Assembly (NCBI RefSeq): GCF_003148475.1 | Contig: NZ_QGGG01000004.1 | Coordinates: 1-64,000 of the forward strand | Length of the DNA stretch: 64,000 nt | Reading direction: 5' to 3' | DNA from: Pseudaminobacter salicylatoxidans | Lineage (GTDB): Bacteria > Pseudomonadota > Alphaproteobacteria > Rhizobiales > Rhizobiaceae | Shown here: piece after piece, positions 39,880 to 47,508 of the stretch | How the letters are laid out: every line of letters begins with the position of its first letter | How positions within the stretch are numbered: position 1 is the stretch's first letter | Made by a program: the position numbers and the translations under genes | The notes under the pieces: model-generated | What the model was told of the DNA's origin: nothing | Databases searched by the model: none | Seen by the model: the letters and a program-made list of their open reading frames with translations, nothing else

Positions 39880-41228
39880 ATGTCAGAGACATTCCGTATT
39901 GGCGAGCTTCATGGGGTTGGGGCCGAGCGGAACCTCGGCACCCGCCAGAAAGTGATCGCCAGCCTTACGCTCACCATCGGCTTCGTCGTCCTCGTGACGA
40001 AGATCTTCTCGATCGGCTTCCTGTCGCCGGTGTATCGCCATCCCGACCAGGAAGACTGGATTCTGATCTTCGCACTCTCCCTGATCATCATGCTGGTCTA
40101 TGCGCTGGTGCGTTCGGCCGGCCGTGTCGCCGCCGCCGAGGCCGAATGGCAGAACGTGCAGCGCGCCCTGCAGGAAAGTCGCGCGCGCCTGGAAACCATC
40201 GTCGAGAACCTGCCGGTCGGCGTTGCGGTGGCGGAAGCCTCCGGCCGCCGGATCGTGCTCAGCAACCAGAGCTTCCAGCATCTGTGGCGCTTCCCCGATG
40301 CGGCTCTCGGCAGCGTTGCCGATGACGAGCGCTATGTCGGCTACCATTCCGACGGCCGCAGCTACGAGGCCAAGGACTGGCCGCTGGCGCGCGCGCTCGA
40401 GCACGGCAACATCGTGCTGGACGAGGAGATGTGGATCAGCGCGGCGACGGCACGCGCGGCTGCATCTCGGCCAACGCGGTGCCGATCCGCGACAATCATG
40501 GCCGCATGACGGCGGCCGTCGTGACCCTGACCGACATCACCGATCGCAAGTCCGCCGACGCGGAGCGCGACCGGCTGACCAGGCGCCTGCTGAAAGCCCA
40601 GGAGGCGGAGCGCCTGCGCATCGCCCGCGAATTGCATGACGAGCTCGGCCAGGACCTCACCGCGCTGTCGCTGGGCCTCAAGAGCATGGAACTCGAGCCG
40701 GCGCTCAAGGAGAAGAAACTGCAGACGCGACTGTCCGAGATGCGCGCCATCGTCGAGCATATGAGCGTCGAGGTGCATGGCACCGCCTCCTCGCTGCGAC
40801 CGACATCGCTGACCGACCTTGGCTTGCGCGAGGCGCTGAATTGCCTTGTCGCCTCATGGGCGGAGCGGCTCGACATCTGCGCCGACGCCCATCTCGAAGC
40901 GCTCGACGGGCAATTGAGCGACGAAGGCCAGCTGGTCGTCTATCGCGTGGTGCAGGAGGCGCTCACCAACGTCGCCAAGCATTCGGGAGCCAAATCGGTC
41001 AGCGTCACCGCGCAATGGGCCGACGGCGTCGTGCGTGTCGCCATCGAGGACGACGGCCGCGGCTTCGATCCCAATCCGGACAGGCGCAGAAAGACGAACT
41101 GCCTGGGCCTGTCGGGCATGCGCGAGAGACTGGCCCTCGTCGGCGGCTATCTCAGTGTCGAAACGGCCCCCGGCCAGGGCACGACGGTTTACGCAGCACT
41201 TCCATCATCCCCTTCTATTCACGTTTGA
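39880..41228 (+). pseudogene. Membrane sensor histidine kinase (NarL-system type), frameshifted
   Basis: The N-terminal frame (39880 to about 40437) encodes two membrane helices (about residues 24-46 and 59-80) and a PAS-like domain (ENLPVGVAVAEASGRRIVL). At about 40437 the frame shifts: one base seems missing in GGATCAGC, where GGATCCAGC would join EEMWI to QRGDGTRGCIS. The second frame continues with a HisKA_3 domain (ARELHDELGQDLTALSLGL, phospho-acceptor His), the N box ALTNVAKHS and the HATPase_c G box LGLSGMRERLALVGG to 41228. Uncorrected, the first frame stops at 40509 after 209 residues. It is either a sequencing error or a real recent mutation; the response-regulator gene follows 9 bp downstream. 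GAGAGGTAA precedes the ATG. Confidence 0.85.
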
Positions 41229-41237
41229 GTTTTTGTC

Positions 41238-41885
41238 ATGGTGCAAGTCCCCCCTTGTCGTCGCGTTTTTCTGGTTGATGATCATCCCGTGGTTCTGGCC
41301 GGGGTAAAATCCATGGTCGAGGCGCAACGCGACCTCAAGGTCGTGGGCGTCGCCGGCGACGCGGAAAGCGCGATAAACGGCATTCGCGAGACCGACCCGC
41401 ATGTGGTCGTCATGGATGTCTCGCTGCCTGGCACCAACGGCATCGCGCTGGTGGAAAGGTTACGGCAGGAATTCCCGCAGCTTTCGGCGCTCGCCCTCAC
41501 CGTTCACGAGGAATCGGCCTACGTCCATCAGCTGCTACAGGCGGGCGCACGCGGTTTCATCCTCAAGCGATCAGCCGCCGAGGAGCTTATCCATGCGATT
41601 CGCTCGGTTCTGGCCGGAGGCATTTATATCGATCCCACCATTGCGGCGAAGATACTGAGCGCGCCGAAAGTGCCGGTCGCCAGCGCCGAGACGCTGAGCG
41701 AGCGCGAAATCTCGGTGATCAAGCTGGTCGCCAAAGGCTACAGCAACAAGGAGGTTTCGGCGCAGCTTTCCCTCAGCGTCAAGACGATCGAGACCTATCG
41801 CGCAAGGGCTGCCGAAAAACTCGGCCTGAGAACCCGCGCCGCGCTCGTGCGCTACGCCACCCTGGAAGGATGGATGGTCGAATAA
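41238..41885 (+). CDS. Response regulator, NarL/FixJ family (LuxR-type HTH)
   Basis: 215 residues. The receiver domain has the acidic pair D14-D15, the phosphoryl-acceptor D60 (VVVMDVSLPG), T88 and K110 (GFILKRSAAEEL). The C-terminal LuxR-type helix-turn-helix is clear (LSEREISVIKLVAKGYSNKE, then VSAQLSLSVKTIETYRARA). It should be phosphorylated by the adjacent kinase and bind DNA as a dimer. The AT-rich region upstream of the kinase gene, facing the GN-repeat cluster, is the obvious place for its targets; that is inference from position. Confidence 0.92.
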   Translation: MVQVPPCRRVFLVDDHPVVLAGVKSMVEAQRDLKVVGVAGDAESAINGIRETDPHVVVMDVSLPGTNGIALVERLRQEFPQLSALALTVHEESAYVHQLLQAGARGFILKRSAAEELIHAIRSVLAGGIYIDPTIAAKILSAPKVPVASAETLSEREISVIKLVAKGYSNKEVSAQLSLSVKTIETYRARAAEKLGLRTRAALVRYATLEGWMVE

Positions 41886-41894
41886 CGCCCGCTG

Positions 41895-41993
41895 GAGCGT
41901 TTCCTGGTTTTACGGAGCGGCTGGCCGCCCCATCTATTTGTTTCCACGCATTTGCGGACGCAAAGCCGATTCGCACTTTTGCTGGAAAGGCTC
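41895..41993. repeat. Rhizobial-type palindromic intergenic element
   Basis: The outer arms GAGCGTTTCC (41895-41904) and GGAAAGGCTC (41984-41993) are inverted copies with one mismatch. The inner part TTTGTTTCCACGCATTTGCG to TTCGCACTTTTGCTGG is the form of repeat widespread between genes in Mesorhizobium-like genomes. It lies between two convergent genes and touches the stop codon of the iron-permease-family gene. Confidence 0.6.
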
Positions 41994-42391
41994 TAACCCG
42001 CATCCGGCATCGCCTTGCCGGCAACGGAATGTCCCGCCTTCCTTGCGGCCCGCTCGCAGCGCTGCCGGAATTCCTCCACCTCCTCTTCCGTCAGATGCTC
42101 GATGCCGATGAACAGGTTCCGGCCCTTGCTGACGCGAATCAGTTCGTCCAGCTTTGCCTGAATGGCGGCGCCGTCGCGATTCTGCGTATTCTGGATCAGG
42201 AACACCATCAGGAAGGTGATGATGGTGGTGCCGGTGTTGATGATAAGCTGCCAGGTATCGGAGAAGTGAAGAAGCGGCCCCGTGCTGCCCCAGATGACGA
42301 TCGCGGCGCAGCACATCATGAAGGTCAGCGGCAGGCCCGCCGCATGCGCGACCCTGTTGGCGATGTCGGTGAAGATTCTGTTCGAGGACAT
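41993..42391 (-). CDS. Low-affinity iron permease family protein
   Basis: 132 residues. Two membrane helices (about 19-36 and 43-64, around LPLTFMMCCAAIVIWG and QLIINTGTTIITFLMVFLIQ) followed by a conserved NTQNRDGAAIQAKLDELIRV segment match the bacterial Iron_permease family (Fet4-like fragment). In bacteria the actual transport role is unproven; the protein is much shorter than fungal Fet4. The ATG at 42391 starts the conserved SSNRIFTDIAN sequence; ATGs at 42397 and 42484 are possible. It is divergent from the oxygenase gene with 220 bp between. Confidence 0.8.
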   Translation of the reverse strand: MSSNRIFTDIANRVAHAAGLPLTFMMCCAAIVIWGSTGPLLHFSDTWQLIINTGTTIITFLMVFLIQNTQNRDGAAIQAKLDELIRVSKGRNLFIGIEHLTEEEVEEFRQRCERAARKAGHSVAGKAMPDAG

Positions 42392-42611
42392 GGGCATATT
42401 TCCGGGTGATGCCGACGAGCGGACAATGGACATGACTTGGAAAAGGGAACGGAACCACGAATTTAAGGTTCCAGTGGCCGGCATTCCGCGCGCCGGGACC
42501 CCCTGGCAGGAATCGGGTGGCGGTCGGGTGGCCGCATGCCAGAATGGGTGGCTCCCATAGTCGCCTCAGGCGGCCGCGCCCGCCTGAGGCCGAATCCGCA
42601 GGAAATAAAGA

Positions 42612-43364
42612 ATGAATACCCAAGCGAACACCGCCATGTCACAGGAAGCCCCGCCGCCTTCCGCCGACGCACGCGTCGCGGCCCGCGACTGGCCGGCGAC
42701 TACCGCAGAACTGGACGACTACGGCTGTGCGGTACTGGAAAAGCTGCTGACCCCGCAGGAATGCCGGGATTTCGCGGCGCTCTACGCGCGGGAGGAGCAC
42801 TTTCGCAGCCATATCGAGATGGCCCGGCATGGTTTCGGCAAGGGGGAATACCGCTATTTCCGCTATCCGCTGCCGGAATTGCTGGATGGTCTGCGCACTG
42901 CGCTCTATGCCCGCCTTGCACCGATCGCCAATGCGTGGAACGAACGCCTGAACGTCGCCATGCGCTATCCGGCCGGCCACGCCGATTTTCTGCGGCTGTG
43001 CCATGAATCCGGGCAGACACGGCCGACACCGCTGCTGCTGCAATATGTTGCGGGCGATTTCAACTGTCTGCATCAGGACCTTTATGGCGAGCTTGCCTTT
43101 CCGCTGCAGGTGGCCATCCTGCTTTCCGAACCCGGACGGGATTTTACCGGCGGCGAATTCGTGCTGACCGAGCAGCGCCCGCGCATGCAAAGCCGCGCGG
43201 AAGTGGTGCCGCTGCGCCAGGGCGATGCGGTGGTGTTTGCCGTGCACAACCGCCCGGTGAACGGTACCAAAGGTGCCTACAGGGTCAATCTGCGTCATGG
43301 GGTGAGTCGCCTGCGCTCCGGTCGGCGGCAAACGCTGGGCATCATCTTCCACGATGCCAGATAG
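42612..43364 (+). CDS. 2-oxoglutarate/Fe(II)-dependent oxygenase
   Basis: 250 residues. The metal site is the HxD motif H154-Q-D156 in NCLHQDLYGELAFPLQ and the distal H229 in RVNLRHGVSRLRSGRR; the arginines after it would hold 2-oxoglutarate. The double-stranded beta-helix family is clear but not AlkB. The N-terminal part is predicted helical. The next gene, coding for O6-methylguanine-DNA methyltransferase, follows 7 bp downstream with its ribosome site overlapping the gap, so the two likely form an operon and the oxygenase may take part in alkylation damage response. This link comes from context; the substrate is unknown. Confidence 0.85.
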   Translation: MNTQANTAMSQEAPPPSADARVAARDWPATTAELDDYGCAVLEKLLTPQECRDFAALYAREEHFRSHIEMARHGFGKGEYRYFRYPLPELLDGLRTALYARLAPIANAWNERLNVAMRYPAGHADFLRLCHESGQTRPTPLLLQYVAGDFNCLHQDLYGELAFPLQVAILLSEPGRDFTGGEFVLTEQRPRMQSRAEVVPLRQGDAVVFAVHNRPVNGTKGAYRVNLRHGVSRLRSGRRQTLGIIFHDAR

Positions 43365-43371
43365 GAAGAAT

Positions 43372-43989
43372 ATGAGCGGATCACAGCCCGCCCGCAGAGC
43401 ACCCCGCGAGCCGATCCGGCTGTTTGCCTGCACGCTGGCCACGCCGCTTGGCGGTTTCGTGACTGTCGTGGATACGGAAGGCCGGTTGCGGGCCGCGGAA
43501 TTCGAAGACCGGCCCGAGCGATTGGAACGCTCGCTGCTGCTGCGATTCGGCCGTGAAGGCCACCGGCTCGAACAGGGCGCCGGCACGAACACCATATCCA
43601 TGGCTCTCGAAAGCTATTTCGCCGGCGACATCCGCGCCATAGACAGCATCGAGACGGTGCTGGACGGCACGCCGTTCCAGAATTCCGTCTGGGCCGCCCT
43701 GCGCACGGTGGAAGCCGGCGCTCCCATTTCCTATGCCACGCTCGCCGCCCGCATCGGCAGGCCGGAGACCTCTCGCGCGGTGGGGCATGCCAATGGCACC
43801 AATCCGTTCTCGATCATCGTGCCCTGTCATCGCCTCGTCGGGTCAAACGGTGCGCTGACGGGTTATGGCGGCGGCATCGAACGCAAGCGCTGGCTGATCG
43901 ACCATGAGGCGCGCGCTGGAGCATGTTGCAGCCAGGTGGAATCGCATGGCGTCGCACACAACCGGAAAAATCAATCAGATAGACCATGA
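43372..43989 (+). CDS. ogt: Methylated-DNA--[protein]-cysteine S-methyltransferase (Ogt/Ada-C type)
   Basis: 205 residues. It moves methyl groups from O6-methylguanine and O4-methylthymine to its own Cys152 in the IVPCHRLVGSNGALTGYGGG motif. The helix-turn-helix region SYATLAARIGRPETSRAVG and the DNA-binding arginine are present. No AraC-type Ada domain is attached. The C-terminus after IERKRWLIDHEA is unusual: about 21 residues (185-205) are encoded inside a dispersed repeat element (43925-43990), so the original stop seems to have been replaced. Catalytic parts are unaffected. GGAAGA precedes the ATG at 43372; an earlier ATG at 43354 overlaps the oxygenase stop. Confidence 0.92.
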   Translation: MSGSQPARRAPREPIRLFACTLATPLGGFVTVVDTEGRLRAAEFEDRPERLERSLLLRFGREGHRLEQGAGTNTISMALESYFAGDIRAIDSIETVLDGTPFQNSVWAALRTVEAGAPISYATLAARIGRPETSRAVGHANGTNPFSIIVPCHRLVGSNGALTGYGGGIERKRWLIDHEARAGACCSQVESHGVAHNRKNQSDRP

Positions 43990-44055
43990 TGTCGCCCGAA
44001 AACCGCTTCACGCTTTTCGCTGACGCGGTCCTTCGGTTCGGCATCATGGTCTATC
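43925..44055. repeat. Dispersed repeat with 14-bp terminal inverted repeats
   Basis: The part TTGCAGCCAGGTGGAA to AATCAATCAGATAGACCATG is shared (with small changes) with 56874-56938. A hairpin element follows: perfect 14-bp arms GATAGACCATGATG (43978-43991) and CATCATGGTCTATC (44042-44055) around a 50-base centre containing CCGAAAACCGCTTCACGCTT, the core of common rhizobial palindromic elements. The first arm overlaps the ogt stop codon; the element lies between the convergent ogt and ABC transporter genes. Confidence 0.75.
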
Positions 44056-44073
44056 GGCAAATAGCCGATAGCG

Positions 44074-45867
44074 TCACGCGGTTGGCGCCACCGCATCCGA
44101 TGTCGCGACATGCAGCGGCTTCAGCGCCTGACCGGCCGGGTCTTTGGCGAGCCGCAATGTGCGCTTGAAGAAATGGCCGTTGCGCTCGCCGCGGCCGATA
44201 TTGATGATCGTCGCATGGGCGAGGTCTTTCTCCAGTATCGCCAGCATACGCCGGTGCGTGTCCGGGTCCACCATGTCCAGCGCCTCGTCGATGACGATCC
44301 ATCCCGGCTTGTGCAGCGCAAGCCGGGCAAAGGCCAGCATACGCTGCTCGTCCTCGCTCAGCTCGCGTTCCCAGCGCGCGCTGCGATCGAGCGAGCCGGT
44401 CAGCCGGGAAAGGCCGACCTCTTCGAGACGCGTGGCGAGATCGGTTGGTTCGAAGGCCTTGATGCCGCGCGGATAGCACAGCACATCGCGCAAGGTGCCC
44501 GGAGGGAAGTAGGGCCGGCGCGGCACGAAAGCCGGCGTTTCGCCTTCCGGCAGGCCGATGCGGCCGCTGCCCCACGGCCACAAACCGGCGATGGCCCGGA
44601 AGAACAGCGTCTTTCCGGTGCCCGGCACGCCGGTCAGCAGCACGCGCTCGCCCGGTAATATCTCCACATGTTCATCGACCAGCCGGGTGGTGCCGCCGGG
44701 CGACACGACGGCGACCCGTTCGAAGGTCATCTTCCCGTCGTCGGAGGGGAAGAACTCGATGCGCTTTTCCACCTCGTGCAGCACGTCGGTGCGCAGCACG
44801 GCGGTGCGGAAGGCCGAGACGCGCAGCAGCGTGGCGCGCCAGTCCGTGATGCCGTCGATATTGTTCACGAACCAGCGCAGCGATGCCTGGACCTGGTTGA
44901 ACGCGCCGACGGCCATCATCAGGCCGCCGAAGCTGATGTCACCGGCGAAGTAAACCGGAGCGGCCACAACGATGGGCGCCACGACCGCGCCCCAGCCATA
45001 GCCGGCTGTCACCCATGTCAGCCGCGTCAGCGCCCACAGGATGCGGCGCGTCGCTGCGAGCACCGCGTTGAGATCGAAGTCCAGCCGCCGCTTTTCGTCC
45101 GCCTCGCCGCCGGCCAGCGCGATGGCGTCGATATGCTCGTTGACGCGCATGAGCGAGTAGCGCAGTTCGGCTTCCTTCGCGTAGCGGTCGGCATTGAGCT
45201 TGATCAGCGGGCGGCCGACCAGCCAGCTCAGCCAGGATGCCGTTCCGGCATAGAGGATGGCGGCCCACACCATGTAGCCCGGAATGGCGAAGCTCGAGCC
45301 GGCGACATGGAAGACGAAACCCGCCGACAGCGACCACAGCACGCTGACGAAGCTGATGAGCAGCACCATCGCCTGCAGCAACCCTACCCCGAGATCCGTG
45401 CAGAGATCGCTGAGATGGCGTGAATCCTCGTGCAGCCGCTGGTCGGGATTGACGCCGATCGCACCCGCATTGGCGAGCCGGAAGGCACGCCGCGGCTCCA
45501 TCCACACCCCGATGAGATCGCGCGTCAGACCCTCGCGCAGCTTCAGCCGGATCATCTGGTTGAGCCATGTCTGGGCGACGTTGAGCAACAGCAGAAAAAC
45601 CGCGATCTCGGCAAAGACGACGAGCTGATGGAAGAATTCGGGCAGGTCGCGCCGCTCGATGGCGTCGTAGAACGGGCGGTTCCAGCGGTTGAGCAGCACC
45701 TGCCCGACAGCGGTTGCCACCACCACCAGCATCATTCCCGACGACAGCAGCAAAAGCATGTTGCGCGTGGGCGAGGAAAGGAAAGCGCGCCACATCATGG
45801 CAAGCTGAAATCCCAGCCGCTCCTCATGGCCTTCCGGTGGCAGGGCATCCGACTTGGCTTCGGCCAT
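44074..45867 (-). CDS. ABC transporter, fused membrane and ATPase domains (SbmA/BacA-YddA-like)
   Basis: 597 residues. The N-terminal 330 residues form an ABC_membrane_2 domain with about six helices (family marks LNRWNRPFYDAIERRDLPEF and RWFVNNIDGITDWRATLLRV). The C-terminal ATPase has Walker A TGVPGTGKTLFFRAIAG, the signature ELSEDEQRMLAFARL in place of LSGGQ, and Walker B WIVIDEALDMVD. This is the YddA/ABCD type related to BacA/BclA, which takes up peptides or affects very-long-chain lipid A in rhizobia. Direction and substrate are not known here. It is convergent with the ogt gene across the repeat element. Confidence 0.9.
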   Translation of the reverse strand: MAEAKSDALPPEGHEERLGFQLAMMWRAFLSSPTRNMLLLLSSGMMLVVVATAVGQVLLNRWNRPFYDAIERRDLPEFFHQLVVFAEIAVFLLLLNVAQTWLNQMIRLKLREGLTRDLIGVWMEPRRAFRLANAGAIGVNPDQRLHEDSRHLSDLCTDLGVGLLQAMVLLISFVSVLWSLSAGFVFHVAGSSFAIPGYMVWAAILYAGTASWLSWLVGRPLIKLNADRYAKEAELRYSLMRVNEHIDAIALAGGEADEKRRLDFDLNAVLAATRRILWALTRLTWVTAGYGWGAVVAPIVVAAPVYFAGDISFGGLMMAVGAFNQVQASLRWFVNNIDGITDWRATLLRVSAFRTAVLRTDVLHEVEKRIEFFPSDDGKMTFERVAVVSPGGTTRLVDEHVEILPGERVLLTGVPGTGKTLFFRAIAGLWPWGSGRIGLPEGETPAFVPRRPYFPPGTLRDVLCYPRGIKAFEPTDLATRLEEVGLSRLTGSLDRSARWERELSEDEQRMLAFARLALHKPGWIVIDEALDMVDPDTHRRMLAILEKDLAHATIINIGRGERNGHFFKRTLRLAKDPAGQALKPLHVATSDAVAPTA

Positions 45868-46038
45868 GGGCGCAATCCTTTTGCCGTCACGGTCCTCGTT
45901 GAGGATAATGCGCTGAAGCGGATGATCTTTGCCAGCCTGCCGATCAACTCTGCGTGGTGGCAGGTCGGCAACGGCAGGCGCTTTCCCTCCGGCGGCAGAG
46001 CTTCTAGATTGGCGCAGGCTTCATCGAGGGAGGATGTC

Positions 46039-46182
46039 ATGGCCGCACCGCTTGCTCAACGCACGCAAACGCCCGAACCGCCCGACGGCGTGCCCGAGAA
46101 GGTCGGCACCGTGATCGGAAACCTCGTCTTTGCGGCAAGCCTGGCGCTTGTCCTGTGGCCGATCGTGCGGCGTTTTCTCTGA
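46039..46182 (+). CDS. Small single-TM protein (47 residues)
   Basis: 47 residues: a polar N-terminus (MAAPLAQRTQTPEPPDGVPE) followed by a membrane helix at about 22-43 and ending VRRFL. The ATG is preceded by GGGAGGA at a good distance, which is strong support for so small a frame. It is divergent from the ABC transporter gene with 171 bp between and 159 bp before the His-tailed protein gene. Function not known; small proteins of this form are often left unannotated. Confidence 0.65.
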   Translation: MAAPLAQRTQTPEPPDGVPEKVGTVIGNLVFAASLALVLWPIVRRFL

Positions 46183-46341
46183 GAGAGACCCGATGGTCGG
46201 CTTTTGCCCCGCAATCGCCATCATCACGGCTCATCAATCACAGGTGTCAGCAAGCCTTGCAGGTGGACTCTGTATCACCGGTAGAGCATGATGAACTGTC
46301 CAGGGGGACCACGGAATCCTAACCACCCAAGGGAGGGAAAT

Positions 46342-46614
46342 GTGTCTTCCAATGCTTATCAATACTATCTGTCGCCAGACGACATGACCAAGATCGAACG
46401 GGTTTTGGCCGAAGCTGGCAATTATTATGGCCAATTTGAGCGCCTCGGCGCCGCCAACTATCTTACGCGCAAGTTCCAGGAAGGCGTGACCGAGGAAACC
46501 GCATTGATGCTGGCCCTGCATCGGTACCTGAAAACCCGTGGGGCCTGGCAGCATGCACCCGCCGGCGGTTCCGAGTACCGACCGCCCCGCCATCATCACC
46601 ATCACCACGGCTGA
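46342..46614 (+). CDS. Small protein with natural hexahistidine tail
   Basis: 90 residues. The start is GTG, with GGGAGGG six bases upstream; an in-frame ATG at 46288 lacks such support. The body is a predicted soluble alpha-helical domain (YLSPDDMTKIERVLAEAGNY, then TRKFQEGVTEETALMLALHR); the family is not recognised. The C-terminus is PPRHHHHHHG, six histidines encoded by mixed CAT and CAC codons. The tail may bind Zn, Mn, Ni or Cu; the adjacent convergent sitABCD metal-uptake operon makes a metal role plausible but not proven. A perfect hairpin follows 6 bp after the stop codon. Confidence 0.8.
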   Translation: MSSNAYQYYLSPDDMTKIERVLAEAGNYYGQFERLGAANYLTRKFQEGVTEETALMLALHRYLKTRGAWQHAPAGGSEYRPPRHHHHHHG

Positions 46615-46620
46615 GCCGTA

Positions 46621-46652
46621 ACGCCCTCGCATGTTTAGACATGCGAGGGCGT
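46621..46652. terminator. Bidirectional hairpin between convergent genes
   Basis: Perfect 14-bp arms ACGCCCTCGCATGT and ACATGCGAGGGCGT around the 4-base loop TTAG. No T-run follows on either strand, but the position between two stop codons (6 bases from one, 17 from the other) fits a shared transcript end. Confidence 0.75.
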
Positions 46653-46668
46653 CTGCATAAGACAGGCA

Positions 46669-47508
46669 TCAATTGGCCATGCCGGCGCGGCTTGCCTTGC
46701 GCGTCGTGCGCACGAAGGCGGCGATGAACACGGCGGTCAGCAGCAGCACGATGGTGGGCGCCGGCGCGCTGTCTATGAAAAACGCCAGATAGACCCCGAA
46801 GAACGAGGCCAGCACCGCGACGACGACCGCCACGACCAGCATCCCGCCAAGGGTCCTGGCCAGCAGGAAGGCGATGGCTCCCGGCGCGATCAGCATGGCG
46901 ATGGCAAGGATGATGCCGACGGCCTTGAGCGCGGCAACGATGGTCAGCGACAGGATCGCCAGCAGGCCGTAATGCAGAAGGCGCACCGGCAGGCCAACCG
47001 CCCGCGCCTGCGCCGGGTCGAAAGCGTGCAGCAGCAGATCGCGCCACTTGACCGCGATTACCCCGGCCACCGCCACGGCGATGATGCCGGTTTGCAGGAT
47101 GTCGCCCCAGTTCACGCCCAGCATGTCGCCGAACAATATGTGGTCGAGATGCACATCGGTCTCGATCTTGACGTACAGCACCAGGCCCAGCCCGAACATT
47201 CCCGAAAACACCACGCCCATGACGGTGTCCTGCTTGATGCGGCTGTTTTCCTTCAGATAGCCGGTGGCGAGCGCACAGGCCATGCCGGCTGCGAAAGCGC
47301 CGAGCGCCAGCGGCAGGTTGAGTATATAGGCCAGCACCACCCCCGGCAGGATGGCATGGCTGATCGCGTCGCCCATCAGCGACCAGCCCTTGAGCACCAG
47401 GAAGCAGGAAAGCAGCGCCGCCGGCACCGCCACCAGCACCGAGATGATCAGCGCATTGACCATGAAATCGAACTGGAAGGGCATGAGAAGCGTTTCGAGG
47501 AAGCTCAT
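46669..47508 (-). CDS. sitD: Manganese/iron ABC transporter permease SitD
   Basis: 279 residues, about eight to nine membrane helices of the ABC-3 family (cluster 9 metal transporters). Family marks are FLVLKGWSLMGDAISHAILPGVV near the start (named in part) and AVGIILAIAMLIAPGAIAFL. It forms the inner-membrane channel with SitC. Its ATG overlaps the sitC stop by four bases (ATGA). It is the last gene of the operon; the permease order follows Sinorhizobium sitABCD, where the system takes up Mn(II) and to some extent Fe(II). Zn cannot be excluded from sequence alone. Confidence 0.9.
   Translation of the reverse strand: MSFLETLLMPFQFDFMVNALIISVLVAVPAALLSCFLVLKGWSLMGDAISHAILPGVVLAYILNLPLALGAFAAGMACALATGYLKENSRIKQDTVMGVVFSGMFGLGLVLYVKIETDVHLDHILFGDMLGVNWGDILQTGIIAVAVAGVIAVKWRDLLLHAFDPAQARAVGLPVRLLHYGLLAILSLTIVAALKAVGIILAIAMLIAPGAIAFLLARTLGGMLVVAVVVAVLASFFGVYLAFFIDSAPAPTIVLLLTAVFIAAFVRTTRKASRAGMAN

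Noticed and set aside
46597-46614. His6 codons as a cloning-vector artefact
   Set aside because: Codons are mixed CAT and CAC, the frame has its own ribosome site and is followed by native intergenic sequence with a hairpin.
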